Shown here one piece after another: positions 20,928-32,540 of a DNA stretch of 64,000 bases. The notes beneath the pieces were generated by a model. It ran no database searches. It saw only the letters and a list, made by a program, of their open reading frames with translations, and had not been told where the DNA came from. Within the stretch, counting starts at the first letter, position 1; each line of letters begins with the position of its first letter. Source of the stretch: Calliopum simillimum (Eukaryota > Arthropoda > Insecta > Diptera > Lauxaniidae); NCBI GenBank assembly GCA_951812925.1, contig OX638368.1, positions 120,675,309 to 120,739,308 on the forward strand, given 5' to 3'. The position numbers and the translations under genes were made by a program.

Positions 20928-22836
20928 GGAATGTCCCAGAAAAATTTGATACTATGTTTTTCATAATTAAAAACTATACTTTTTGTATTAATAAGTAATA
21001 TTACGAATATAAATAACCTTTAGGCTATTAACAAATATTTATTTTCTGTAAAATATTGTACTTTTTTCTTTAGGCTCTTTATTAATGTACAGTTGTTTCG
21101 TCGACAGTAATTTCTAATTTTTTTAGCAGTTTCAAAAGAGACCAATATCTCGCAAAAGGTCGAAGCACTGAACAGTTAAATACATTCGCCCCTTTTGGAA
21201 CAAAATGTTAATTTTTGTTCTTGCACCACTCTATGGTGGCTTTAGAGTAGTGAGAGGTGGCTTAATCATACCAGATTATTACAGTATCTTCGTATTCACA
21301 AATAAATGGCAAAATAAGATTTCAAGACACACGACAATATAAATTTTCGAATTTATTGTGCCTTGTGTTACAAAAAAAATTTCTTCACAAACCGCAGCTG
21401 CATATGGCCCACCAAACCATATAATGTTTGAAAAATTTTGTGATTTTCTTTTCTTTTATTTTGTTCTGCATCTGTCCCTCTTCACTCAAATTTAGTCAGG
21501 AAGACTTCACATAACTTTCAGTTTTGCTTTTAAGCTATAAGCCACCATCATTTAACGGAACGATCTGGTACTTTCTGAACTCTGTAGGTCTTCAGCTTAC
21601 TTTTCTTCTTTAGCCTTTGTGTAGCAGATTTCAAAGTACCTGCTGTACAACAATATCTCGAACTGAAGTGTCCGAATTCTGCTTAAAGAGTTGTGACGAA
21701 GCTTTTGTTGCGGCTGAGGTCTTGACTCGCCGGTGGCCAAGGTTCGAATCAAAAAATTTTTTAAGGGTTAACAATTATAATTATTTCAGTTTTAATTCAA
21801 CATAAACACCGGTATCGTTCTTTTATTTCCTTTATTTACAAATTTCCTACGATTACAATACCTTATTTACATACTTTCGCGCGTTACAATTGATTCGATC
21901 GTCCTGCCTTTCTCCTTCCTTTCTTTGAGGCTTTTCCCGGCTTCACTGTATCGGCATAGCTCAGTACAGACGAATAGGCAACGACCAAGGATTAGTGTCG
22001 TCTCTTTCGCACAAGTGCCGAAACACTAGCGAGAACGAGTCGCCAATATAAGCATCCTGACTATCAATCTATTCACTATATTGTCCGTTCCGGCTCCGTA
22101 GTATCGGCATAGCTCAATACAAGCAAGTACACAACGACTAATGTTAAGTGCTGTCCCTTTCGCACAAGTCCCGAAACAATAGCAAGAACGAGTCGTCAAT
22201 ATAACTATCCCGACTATCGCCCGTTCCGGCTTCGCAGTATCGGCATACCTCAATAAAAACGAATACACAACGACGAAAAGGGCTTTCTACTCTTCGTCCC
22301 GCCCTTACTCTATCGGCTTGGCTTAATACCATTCTAACTAAATGCTACTAACTACTATGCTTACCACCTTTGCTCGCTGCAGGTCACCGCCGGAATGACA
22401 ATAGTTTCTGTCGATACTGAGATTATAAACATCCTAACTCATCTCAGTGTGGTGAACAGCTGATTGCTGTGACTGCTGTTTACTAGTGTTGCCATACTGT
22501 ACTATTTCTATTGTACTTAATACATTACAATATTGTCCAATATTGTTGGTTGGCTTAAAATTTCTTATCATACTAATTTACACATTTTTATTACAAATCA
22601 ATAATCAATAAAATGAATGTGTGGAGGCATCAAACGAGCGCCCAGCGACTTGTTACCTCACAGAGTTGCTTCACTATTTTCACCAATTGTGCCTCTAAAC
22701 CAGAATTTACACTTGAGATATTTTTGTACGATAAGTAGTCACTTTCAATAATTGAAAATAACCCTTCCAATGCTTTTTGATGCACCTTTTTTTTGCTGAT
22801 GAAAAACAAAGTGGCAAATTTTTTCTGGGACTGTCC
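20928..22836 (-). mobile_element. Tc1/mariner-type element, copy A, split by an insert
   Basis: The termini GGAATGTCCCAGAAAAATTT (left) and, inverted at the right end, GGACAGTCCCAGAAAAAATT match. Minus-strand transposase remains run from 22740 to 22665 and resume from about 21690 to 21120, with the piece equivalent to NCHYSKATVEWYK of copy B near 21230. The region 21690-22660 interrupts it and contains GC-richer tandem repeats. The same insertion is present in a sister unit (copy B, 48649-50386) with the same flanks, so it predates a segmental duplication. Confidence 0.65.
21920..22310. repeat. Three tandem repeats of about 140-150 bp
   Basis: The motif GTATCGGCATAGCTCAGTAC recurs at about 21949, 22100 and 22239 (variants), each followed by CGAATA..CAACGAC and, in the first two, by TTTCGCACAAGT.CCGAAAC and AACGAGTCG.CAATATAA. 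The composition is richer in GC than the flanks. It lies in the insert that splits the Tc1/mariner copy; this looks like part of a larger retroelement or satellite, identity unknown. Confidence 0.6.
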
Positions 22837-22914
22837 TTATATAAAACTTTTCAACTTTTGATATATTTAAATTATTTTTCGATGGAAGTAAAAAAAAAAA
22901 AAAAAACTTTAAAT

Positions 22915-23165
22915 TAACAAATCAGAAAGGGTACTTTACTTTTAAGTAACAACATTGTAGTATTTTAGCTTCGACTTTCTGCATCTTATTAAATCTTTTA
23001 AACTTTGATCGTACATTGAAATATGACTCGATGATAAGGCATATTGTGAAAATTAACATTGTAATTTCTTAATTTTGTATCGACTAATATTTTGTTAATT
23101 AGCTGTAATGAGCGAAAAAATTCAACTCATTTACATAGATTATGTCAGTCTTATTTAACTGTATT
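22915..23165 (-). repeat. Orphan IR-type 5' flank (diverged), copy B
   Basis: Close match to 8110-8365, with the same distant resemblance to the IR 5' flanks (CGTACATTGAAATATGACT, TTTTGTTAATTAGC). No IR coding sequence lies to its left. Confidence 0.5.
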
Positions 23166-23395
23166 CTCTTTCTGCGTGTAATAGCGTTTAATTTGAATAT
23201 CCCTGCGGACCACGGAATATTCGAAAACTAGTTTGCAAGCTACTCGATGGGATAAACCGACTACTCTAAATTCTGGTCCCATCAGATATAAAGTTCTATT
23301 TACGTATCACATTGTTTGTCATTGGGCGTAATCAATTGTCTCCTTATGCATTACATTTGGACCAGAATAGGCCAATTTTTTGTTTTATTTTATTT
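23166..23395. other. Spacer, nothing recognised
   Basis: Short AT-rich spacer. GCATTACATTTGGACCA near 23349 resembles phrases at 24357-24430, so the MITE that follows may be inserted in an older repeat. Confidence 0.3.
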
Positions 23396-23944
23396 GAGGG
23401 GTATAGAAGCAAAGGCGACAATCTCCATTTTTTCATGAATGCATCTGAGAATGCCATCTAGTTGCATTTGATCCAAGCTTGTGGTCAGTGAAAATTGCAA
23501 ACCAAATACGTCTCTATTCAATATATATCTAAGGTTGAAAACTGCCAATCAACTACTAAGCTTCGTAAGCAAAACTTCTTAGAGCTACGCCAAAAAATAA
23601 TATTATTTTTTTTTTCACCATTTTTGTTGGTTGTAGCATCTAATGAAGCCATGTACCTAATTTCTGCGAAATCGAAGAAGGGTGTGGCAGTTCGATTATT
23701 ACAAACCTAGCAATTTCCACTTGATTGAAACAAACACGACAATCTCCAAATTTCTTATCGAATTTGTCCATAAGCCCCTTTAAGGATTTGGTTCAAACTT
23801 GGTTTACATATCATCTTACTCTATTCTACAGAATTGCAAAACATACAGTATACTAAATTCGTGTATCTTCAGGGATACACGTTTTTGTTAGTTTTCACAA
23901 AATTGAAAAAAGTGGAGATTGTCGCCTTTGCTTCTATACCCCTC
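23396..23944. mobile_element. MITE with 31-bp perfect terminal inverted repeats
   Basis: Both ends read GAGGGGTATAGAAGCAAAGG and continue identically through GCGACAATCTCCA before diverging. ATTT abuts both ends and may be a 4-bp target duplication. The 550-bp body has no supported gene. A single related terminus stands at 26801-26830. Confidence 0.8.
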
Positions 23945-24789
23945 ATTTATAAATTTCAAAAAATTTAATTTGAAATTAAAATTTTGCACAAAAATTTTAT
24001 AGTGGTTTCATAGTGTTCTAGGGTCGAATCTCAGTGTGGATAAAAATTTGTTTGTTAATTTTTTATTATTTTATAACTCGGCTATGTTGGACATTTTCTT
24101 CTGTGTAGCATTTTCTGCTCCGAAGAATCTTCAGACAAATTGTGTACAAATTAATAGAAATTTAAAAATTGGACTTGAAAATCATCGAGTGGAGGGGCCG
24201 GGGTCTCTCCATGCAGTGCAAGTCACTAGACCGATACACTATCGTTTGCACTCCTTCATAATCAACGAACTGCCAAACAGTACGTAGTCAGTTTCGTAAT
24301 AATTTCACTGATACAATCAATGCACAATTGGACCACTTTTGGTTAATGACGGATTCTGCATTACATTCGGACCATTTTTTAAAGGAATTGACCGACTTTG
24401 CATAAGATTTGGACCATTTTTGATACAGTTGATAATTTAAGTGAATTTATTCTAGTTTAAGGTAAACTCCAATATAGACTTCTTACAAAAAAACTAGACC
24501 AAAAATTGGAGTATTGAGACAATTGACTCCGTCGACATAAATGAATAAATCTTCGACTTTTTAAAAGTTTTTCGACAACCCAAACGTTTTCGACTTTATT
24601 TAACAATTTTTAAATTTTCAACTGTTTAGATTTTGTTATTATTTTTCGATTTTTTAATTTTTTTCTGAACTTATCAACATTTTTCCACTTTTTCGATATG
24701 TTTTCCGACTTTATAAACATTTTTTTTAATTTTCTATAACTTAGGTTACTACATACTGCTTGATAACAAATCAATCTGATCGAAATGTC
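23945..24789. other. Spacer, nothing recognised
   Basis: AT-rich. TTTGGACCATTTTT-like phrases recur between 24330 and 24415. Towards 24700-24789 it joins the 3' flank of the IR-3 fragment (GTCTGGAATATTACCAGGAA). Confidence 0.35.
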
Positions 24790-24849
24790 AAATTGTGTCA
24801 TAAGTCTGGAATATTACCAGGAATATTTATTTATTCGCAATATATGTAA

Positions 24850-25706
24850 TTATTTCTCAAAAAATGTGCTCACAAATAATTCTAATGAAAAAACAATTAC
24901 AGAAACAAGATATCCAAGCCCAAGCATTGCCCATCCAAAACTGAAATACGATAAGTCCAGTGGATTAAATAACTGCTCATGATCAGCGAAAAAATGCAGA
25001 ATTCTTACTTCAATACTATCCCGGGTGAGGTCATTAAAAGCTTTCTCCATCAAACCCATCTCCATCAAACTCCAACAAACCTCGAATGACTTTATAAGTA
25101 GGTTCTCCATTATTTATTGAGATGGCGAAGTGAATGGCAGGATGAAACCAGCAACCATCCTACAGATCTCTTTTTTCAGCAAACGTACAAGTGGAGTACG
25201 GAGGAAATATTGTTGAGGAGCATATAAATCCACTGTGATACTAAATTTATATAGGAATTGTTAAGTTGACGCTGATGTTGCAGCATAATCGACCATGATC
25301 ACTTAATCACATGATCACACATGATCACTTAAGCGCATAATTACGGATCATCAGAAAAAAATGGTAAAAAATATTCAACCATACCAATGGAATACGGTGA
25401 AGCGATGACATCATCGTAGCTATTTAATTGTAGTTCATAAATCGTGGTTATTAAGAAACTGGTCAAGAGTGTTATATACGAGTTTGCCACAAGAAAACCG
25501 AATAAAATTTGCAGTAAATACATCAATATTAATTGTTTTTTCCGATGTTTTGGTTGTACAGCGTTTTGGGAAAACATTATTAGTGCTAAGGCTTGTAATA
25601 AAGAACACGTGAATGCATAAAACTCATGTTGAAGGTAACGTAGTAGGGATTTGTCGGTAATCTCATTTACAGCAAATTCTACACTTTCGTGAGCAACAAC
25701 GTTTAC
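24850..25706 (-). pseudogene. IR-3, 3' part: ionotropic receptor remnant
   Basis: Minus-strand remains of the same IR family. 24850-25110 encodes the S2 end and TM3 through the normal ending ELFVSTFFEK. It carries a local duplication (ATCTCCATCAAAC-type, about 25055-25075) that adds residues before GLMEKAFND. 25341-25577 encodes the pore tail, TM2 and start of S2. Between them are frameshifts, stops and a repeated ATGATCACTT motif (25290-25335). Homology extends to about 25704 and includes the VVAHESVEFAVNEI loop segment, then ends abruptly. The missing N-terminal half is partly found at 28034-28096. Confidence 0.9.
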
Positions 25707-25949
25707 AGCTATGGAAAAAGAAATAGCACAATTGAGTTAAAAAAACATGTATTTTAGTTAGTTTGCTCAATGAATATGTTTGGATTATTGAAGTGCAAAA
25801 TTAGTTTGGAGTCCATAGGCTCTGTTAAAGTCATTTAAGCGTTTGAAGATGCAGAAATACCTGGAAACAGGAAAAGCACACTTGTGAAGTCCTGTGGAAA
25901 AGGAAAGCAACCATATTGAATATTGAATAACCTGCTTAAAACAACTTCT

Positions 25950-26350
25950 TATAACTTAAAATGTTAGTATTTTTTGGTGTAGCTACGATTTTTGATTGTT
26001 TCGCGACATCTACGAGACAAGCTCTTCACAAGATTTTGGCATTTGCTCTTTAGAATGGAATACCAAGCTTCTCGAATTGCTACCCAAAGTTCTTCCAAAG
26101 TTCTTAAAAATTTTTATAGTTTTTCTGCCCAATAATATTTGTCACATAATTCCGAAGGTTCTCTATTGGGTTTAGATCAGGTCTTTGAGCTGGCCACTCC
26201 AAAACTTACATTTTTGCAGCCCCTATTCAGCTTTGCACTAATTTAGCTGAATGCTTTGGATCATTATCCTGCATAAAGATCCAATAAGCTGACATGGAAT
26301 TCGACTTTATCAAATATTTCCGATACTGCCACTTTTCGGTAAATATTAAA
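25950..26350 (-). pseudogene. Tc1-type (DD34E-like) transposase tail
   Basis: Minus-strand translation gives MQDNDPKHSAKLVQS and then LEWPAQRPDLNPIENLRNYV, the last two catalytic blocks of Tc1 transposases (second Asp and the Glu in NPIEN). Stops and frameshifts follow to a C-terminus near 25990. Only about the last third is present. It lies inside the gap of IR-3 and helps explain the split. Confidence 0.8.
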
Positions 26351-26440
26351 TGGTGTGACTCAGCATTTTCATCATAAAGCCTCCCAAGGGAAAAGTAATT
26401 GGAAACACACGGATTACAGAACAGGCCTGCTTATTTATGA

Positions 26441-26790
26441 ACCCAACGGGAAGAAATGAAGCTGCTTCCAAAAAGGGCGCAATAGAAGCACATCTCTGGT
26501 AGCATACAAAATTTTTCAGATTCTATATTTTTTTTATTGCTTATAAAAGTAAATAAATATACCAAAACTTACAGAAAAAAAATAGTTTTTTGAAATGGAA
26601 CTTAAAATTTTGTAAAACTTCTACGGAAGCGTATTTGAAGCGTATTTCATGTGCTTCTGAAGATGTGCATCTCCGCTAGGACATGCTGTGTTAAAAAAGA
26701 TAAGCAGTGAGAACAGCACTGGAAGCAGCTTCTTGCTTCCCTAGAAGCGCAACTAAAGTCGTTTCAATGCGCTTCCGTTTCCCGTTGGGT
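26441..26790. mobile_element. MITE, ACCCAACGGGAA termini
   Basis: A 350-bp element with 12-bp perfect terminal inverted repeats ACCCAACGGGAA / TTCCCGTTGGGT. Inner repeats built on GAAGC/GCTTC (AAATGAAGC, AGCGCTTC) make most of the element self-complementary. No coding region. Superfamily uncertain. Confidence 0.65.
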
Positions 26791-26800
26791 ATGTACATAT

Positions 26801-27146
26801 GAGGGGTATAAAATCAAAGGCGACAATTTTCAAAAGTGGAAAAATCAGTAAAATTGCGAAATCAGATTGTTCAAATAAGACGACAATTACTTAAATAGAA
26901 GTTTACGAATTGTATAATTTAAATCAATATGGTTGTCAAATTTATTTAGTTGGATGTAGTCCAATGCTGCCAGCTTTCTTTCCATAAAGCCGAAACCAAT
27001 GACGTAAAGCGCGGATTCGCAACGCTGAAATACAATGTTTTTATTTTGAGAATTGTGGAATGAGAAAGGCGCAAAAAAGATCCGTGTTGCCAGATCGCGG
27101 TTAATCATAAAATTTGCGAATAGGGATTAAGACTTCAAGAAATGTA
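26801..27146. repeat. Spacer beginning with a lone terminus of the 23396-type MITE
   Basis: 26801-26830 reads GAGGGGTATAAAATCAAAGG then CGACAATTTTC, a diverged end of the MITE at 23396-23944. No matching second end was found. The rest has no recognised feature. Confidence 0.45.
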
Positions 27147-27810
27147 TTTTTATACCCTACACCCAGGGTATATTCACTTTGTCTTTCCGATTGTAACGCA
27201 GAGAAGTAGGCGTGGCAGATATAGAAAAGTATATATATTCTTGATCAGCGTCACCTCTTGAGTCGATATAGCCATGTCCGTCTGTCTGGCTAGGTGGCTG
27301 GCTGGGTGGCTGGCTGTGTGTTGAAATACAATTTTGTGGGAAAACTGAGCAAGATAATTCAATGAAATTTGGTACACTGAGTCCATCGTCAAAGCTAGCT
27401 CGGGGGATTGAAAATGAGAAAAATCGGTCAACGGACATGCCTACCGCCCATACAAAAAATATATTCAAAATGGAATTTTAGGAGTATTTTTCAAGACAAT
27501 GCAACTACAATACACACAAGTACTAAGTAAGTAAGCGCAAGCTCTGAAAAAAAACTGAGTGTATTCGAACAAGAGGGCGTGGCACCTCCCATATACGCAA
27601 AAGCTTCAAAACGCTATATTGAAAGCGTTTTTTGAGATATTCGAACCAAATTTGATTCAAATACTAAAAGACTATAAATGCACGCTCTAAGCTAAAACTA
27701 GACGAACTCGGACAAGAGGGCGTGGCACCTCCAATATAAACAAAATTTTCAAAACACTGCAGTGTACGGTATTTATTTTTTGGCAAAGCCAAAAGTTACA
27801 CCCTTACTAG
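27147..27810 (+). mobile_element. DINE-1/mini-me-like non-autonomous Helitron, copy 1
   Basis: The left end TTTTTATACCCTACACCCAG; a conserved core TATATATATTCTTGATCAGC, then GAGTCGATATAGCCATGTCC, with an adjoining CTGGCTGGGTGG microsatellite; internal repeats of about 140 bp around GGGCGTGGCACCTCC; a subterminal hairpin TTTTGGCAAAGCCAAAA and the end CCCTTACTAG. The core with its (TA)n and (GTCY)-like satellites is the mini-me signature described in flies, and hairpin plus CTAG fits Helitron ends. No protein is encoded. It lies in the gap between the two IR-3 pieces. Confidence 0.75.
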
Positions 27811-28033
27811 TTTGTTTATTTACCTATGTTTCTTTCGTGAAATGCAAGAAAGCTATTCTATAGAAATTGGGCTAGACTTCTATAGGTACTTGATTTTACA
27901 AACACATTGGGGGTTATCGTGAATAAATATTTCCGGGGAATTTTACTCCAACAAAATGTCTGCAAAAAAGTTGCAAAATACAAGCCTATTCCCGATTCCA
28001 TCCGAAAAAGTTGTTTCGCTAACTTCATACACA
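27811..28033. other. Spacer, nothing recognised
   Basis: Short AT-rich spacer between the Helitron and the IR-3 first-codon fragment. Confidence 0.3.
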
Positions 28034-28096
28034 TGTGTTGTAGACTTGCATCATAATTATTGTGATCGATGTTTTAATTATATATTGTGTATACAT
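28034..28096 (-). pseudogene. IR-3, 5' part: start codon and signal peptide remnant
   Basis: The minus strand from 28096 encodes MYTQYIIKTSITIIMMQVYNT, the signal peptide of the IR family. Homology then stops (the next codons are CV and a stop). The 5' flank to its right is the usual IR flank. With the piece at 24850-25706 it defines one gene copy whose middle (roughly residues 25-430) is gone and replaced by about 2.3 kb of other DNA. Confidence 0.85.
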
Positions 28097-28363
28097 TTTT
28101 AGTGCTATTTTAATAAAGAAGAATTTAGCATTAATTTAATTAAGTTTTTTGTATCTATATTGCTATGTTTTACCTTTGACTTTTTACATACATTGGAATG
28201 TAAACTAATTGTTAAGCATTTTTGTAAAATAAAACGCTGTGATTTCTTATTTACACTGTTCTACATTAAAAAAACCCCAAGGGTCTTGCAATAATTTTCC
28301 AACCCTACAATAATTATATATAGTAGAAGCACTATTATTTCATTGATTGTATTATATACATAC
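28097..28363 (-). promoter_or_regulatory. IR-3 5' flank
   Basis: Matches the flanks of the other copies but lacks the stretch containing AAATCATTAAAGGATTCACT. It is cut 270 bp from the ATG by the insertion at 28368. Confidence 0.5.
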
Positions 28364-28774
28364 TATGGTTACGGTGACCATGTCTCTGTGAGCAAAATCG
28401 GGGACAAAACTATATTTATGCGAAAAAAAACGGGGACAGTCGGGGAAAAATCGGGGACACATAAATATTGAGGCAAACAATGACTGATGAGCAAAAACAA
28501 AAGATTTTCACCTATAAATGTAACCTCCTTCAAAGCGCAAAAGTATACCTACGTACGAGGACCTCAATGGTATAATTTTCTTCGTAAATTTAAAAATTTA
28601 AACTTTATTTATTGCTCGTTAGTAAAAACATTTATCTCTTTTACTTGTATTACATTTAAATTGGCTTTAACCTTAACGTGCACTTTGATATTAAATTTTA
28701 TATAAAATTTATATCAATCCGCAAGTTGAATTTTGCCCAGATATTAAGAAAACGGCTGTGAGTATGTTTCGGCA

Positions 28775-30268
28775 AAAAATTTCGACCTGAGGGGGTGTCG
28801 GGAGGTCGTTTTATCTGAAAATTTTGAGAAAATCGAGATTTTCGATAATATACGGGAGAGCACATATTTCAGAAGAAGTAGATATGTTACAGGGCACCTT
28901 TCCAAATATTCTGAAGTAAAATTCAAAAACATCGTATGTGGGTCGTGGCGACAGAATGGGTTAAAAAGTCTAAATCATGGCTCATGATATTTTTTAATCT
29001 AAGCGCCCCCTGCCGAGTAAAAAATGAAAAACTCTAAATTTTGGGTAAAAAATACGATTATTGGCGATATGCGATCAATCACACCATAGCGACACATAAG
29101 GCAAGATAGCGGGATATCCAACAAACATTCTGGAGTAAAATTCAGAAAAATCGTATGTGGGTCGTGGCGTCAGAATGGATTAAAAAGTTTGAATCGCTCA
29201 TTACGGCCACGTAACAGGTCCTAAAATTCTGAAAAAAAATCAAGCTGATTCCTTGATAAAAAATAAATCGACTTTGCTCATGATATTTTTTAATCTAAGC
29301 GCCCCCTGCCGAGTAAAAAATTAAAAACGCTAATTTTTGGGTAAAAAATGCGATTATTGGCGATATGCGATCGAGCACACCATAGCGACATTCTGGAGTA
29401 AAATTCAAAAAAATCCTATGTGGGTTGTGGCGCCAGAATGGGTTAAAAAGTTTAAATCGCTCATTATGTCCACGTAACAGGTCCTAAAATTCTGAAAAAA
29501 ATCAAGCAAATTCCTTGAGAAAAAATAAATCGACTTTTTTTATGATGTTTTTTTAATTTGAGCCCCTCATTTGGAGCAAAAAATGAAAAAACTCAAAATT
29601 TCACTTTTCGCCAAAAATCACGTTTTTTACCCAAAAATTAGCGTTTTTAATTTTTTACTCGGTAGGGGGTTAAAAAAACATCGTAAACAAATTCGCTTTA
29701 TTTTCTATCAAGGAATTCGCTTGATTTTTTTCAGAATTTTGGGACCTGTTACGTGGCCGTAATGAGTGATTTAGACTTTTTAACCCATTCTGACGCCACG
29801 ACCCACATACGATTTTTCTGAATTTTACTCCAGAATATTTGTTAGACATCCCGCTATCTTTCCCTATGTGTCGCTATGGTGTGCTCAATCGCATATCGCC
29901 TATAATCGCATTTTTGACCCAAAATTTAGCGTTTTTAATTTTTTACTCGGCAGGGGGCGCTCAAATTAAAAAAACATCTTGAAAAAATTCGTTTTATTTT
30001 CTATCAAAGAATTAGCTTGATTTTTTTCAGAATTTTAGGACCTGTTATGTGGTGGTAATGAGTGATTTAGACTTTTTAACCCATTCTGTCGCCACGACCC
30101 ACATACGATGTTTTTGAATTTTACTTCAGAATATTTGAAAAGGTGCCCCGTAACATATCCACTACTTCTGAAATATGTGCTCTCCCGTATAGTATCGAAA
30201 ATCTCGATTTTCTCAAAATTTTCAGATAAAACGACCTCCTGACACCCCCTCAGGTCGAAATTTTTTTG
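28775..30268. mobile_element. Foldback-like element: 1.5-kb inverted repeat with internal direct repeats
   Basis: The left end TTCGACCTGAGGGGGTGTCG is mirrored at the right (..CCCCCTCAGGTCGAAA). Each arm is about 700 bp and contains direct repeats of about 300 bp. These share TCGTATGTGGGTCGTGGCG, AATGGGTTAAAAAGT and GCGCCCCCTGCCGAGTAAAA. The centre (about 29540-29640) joins the arms with little spacer. This tandem-plus-inverted design is that of foldback elements. Open frames across it are not credible proteins. Confidence 0.8.
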
Positions 30269-30670
30269 TTCGCCTATTGGAAATTTCAGCTTATGCGTCT
30301 AGGAATAAATTCCACCACATTTGGTTTATGTACATGAAAATTTTTTTTTTTTAAAAACTGGGTCATATAAGAGTAGATTATTTTCGGATTTGCCATATGT
30401 GTGTTAATGCTTTGTAGAAAATAAATAAAAAACTATTATTTTGTTTGCCGGTTGATGGGCTAATTTTTTCGTGTGTTTTAACAATTAAAAAAATTAAATA
30501 AAATAATTAAATTAAAAAGAATACTAAAATTTCAGTTTTGATATATTGATATCCGAATAATAACATACATACATATTTTGTTTTTCTTCAGTTCTTAACC
30601 CCTTTTAGCCCAGCGGCTCAAAAAAATTTTTTTAGTTTTTATATCTTTTAAAGAATTTTTTTCTTTCTCA

Positions 30671-31520
30671 ATGGATTATTTCTCTTGGGATAATCTTGTA
30701 GAATGTTCATTGGGTGTAAAATGTCAAAACCATAACATTTTACACGCAATGTTTCCTTGCTCAGGTCCATGTGAACAGATGTTTCATGCATCTTGCGTGG
30801 GTTTTTCTAATTCTATAACTGATGTGATTAATTCTCCGCATTCGGGGCTTCAGTGGTACTGTGTTTCTTGTCGAACAACTTCTCCCTCGTCTTTTTTCGA
30901 AAAGATTATGAACGATTATGAACGATTATGAACGATTTGAATTCAAAATTCAAAGATATTGTTTCCAACTATCATGACGTTACTCCTTCTGTGGATGTAA
31001 CCATAAATGAGACAGTTATTAATGAAACTGTGGCTTTAAATGAAGTTATTACTGAAGCACCCGGGGTTTCACTGACCTCTTCTCCTAAATCTCCCCATCC
31101 TTTAAAAAAGAAAAAAGGAATGCAAAAAGAAAAGTTCGCAAAAATTTAATTATTGTGAGTGGTGACGAAGCCAATAATTAACAGCTCAGCCTCGTGATCA
31201 AGCCCTCACTTCACGCAATATCCAATTAATTTCTTCCACTAATGATAGTCCATTAGCATCTCAGCCTGTGCAAGCCATAAACGCGATTGTTAGCGCTGAT
31301 CCTCCAATTTCTTTGAGGACTTTACCTAAACCAAGGACAATTTTCATTTCGCGCTTGCATCTCGACACAACAATTGACAATGTTAAAGATTTTATAAGCC
31401 AAAATAATATAATTCCTTCCGATGTCTTTCTATCTTGTAAAAAAATTGGTAATAAACCAACGCATGGTTCATTTACTATTACAGTGGCTTCGTGCAATTT
31501 CGATGCAATTATAATTCGAG
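30671..31520 (+). pseudogene. LINE ORF1 with PHD-like zinc finger, frameshifted
   Basis: MDYFSWDNLVECSLG starts a Cys/His-rich segment (C-x4-C ... C-x3-C ... H-x2-C ... W-x2-C-x2-C) of the PHD type found in ORF1 of CR1-group LINEs. Three tandem copies of GATTATGAAC (30905-30934) shift the frame at the end of this segment. A further frame (31268 on) has the ORF1 C-terminal phrase RTIFISRLHLDTTIDNVKDFI. A stop and a frameshift lie between. Confidence 0.75.
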
Positions 31521-31529
31521 CCTATGGGT

Positions 31530-32540
31530 TGATAATATATATATATATATATCTGAGCTTAAACCCAAGCAAGACTTGGTTAAATAAAAATATACTTAGT
31601 TCAAAACTGTTTGACCATACTTTCAAGTTTCTAGAAGGGACAGATATTTATAAGGATGATTTTTCCTCCGTTGGTGGAGGTGTACTAATAGCTATTAAAA
31701 ATTATTTGATTAGTTTACTGTTCAAAATACCTTGTGCGTCTGATTTGGAGGTTATCTGCGTTAAAGTTTTATTAAGAAAATCTTTCTTATACATTCTAAA
31801 CACCTCCTGATAGTAGTACTGAAGTCTATGACAATCTGTCACAGTCCGTAGATACTATCATCAGTGAACTCAGCGATAATGACTAAATTTTATTGTTGGG
31901 TGATCTAATTTACCTGGCCTTAAATGGATTTTATCTGAGGATGACGCATATTCGTATGCGTCTAATCCCACAACTCGACAACAACATATTTTTGTTGATG
32001 AAATTTTAACCAATTTACAACAAGTTAGTTGTATAACAAATTGTCATGGGCGACAACTTGACTTAGTTTTGGCTACTGATAGTAACAATATCGCAGTCGA
32101 CAATGCTTTCCATGCCCTATCTGTGGTTGATGCCTATCATCCTCCATTGAGTATTTTATTTCAAATCGACAATAATAACTTACTTGATTCAAATTCACCG
32201 ACTAAAATTTATGAATATAAATTTTAAAAAAGCTGTCTTTGTGAAGCTGAATGCTATTTTAGAAAACAAGCTAAACAATATGCTACATTGTCTAAATACC
32301 TGTATTAACTTTTTCTATAATGAAATATCTACAGCAGTATCATTGTCGGTACCACGTACTATAAAAAAACTCGATAATTCGTCATACCCCTGGTATTCGA
32401 AAGAGTTGAAAAATATACGAAATTGTCGAAATAGAGCTTGGAAAAAATACGTCAGCAGTCAAAATCAAAATGACCTTGAGACATACGATCGTTTGTTTCA
32501 GGAATTTAAATTGAAATCAGCTTCAGCCTATTATGATTAC
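31530..32540 (+). pseudogene. LINE ORF2 endonuclease and linker remnant
   Basis: After a (TA)n run (31532-31552), KTWLNKNILSSKLFDHTF and DDFSSVGGGVLIAI correspond to the endonuclase N-terminal half, joined directly to ORF1 by a deletion. The later endonuclease is seen as LLGDLI, then HGRQLDLVLAT and a decayed AYHPPLSI (the usual SDHxP). 32184-32540 is the linker (YPWYSKELKNIRNCRNRAWKKY). Several frameshifts separate these. Confidence 0.75.

Noticed and set aside
20609..20964. Phe-rich minus-strand frames as membrane proteins
   Set aside because: The plus strand is a purine-rich repeat tract present again at 47250-48648 with different frames; only composition keeps it open.
24180..24270. Possible tRNA-like fold near GTGCAAGTCACTAGACC
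   Set aside because: No cloverleaf with the conserved D-arm, anticodon and T-arm bases could be drawn.
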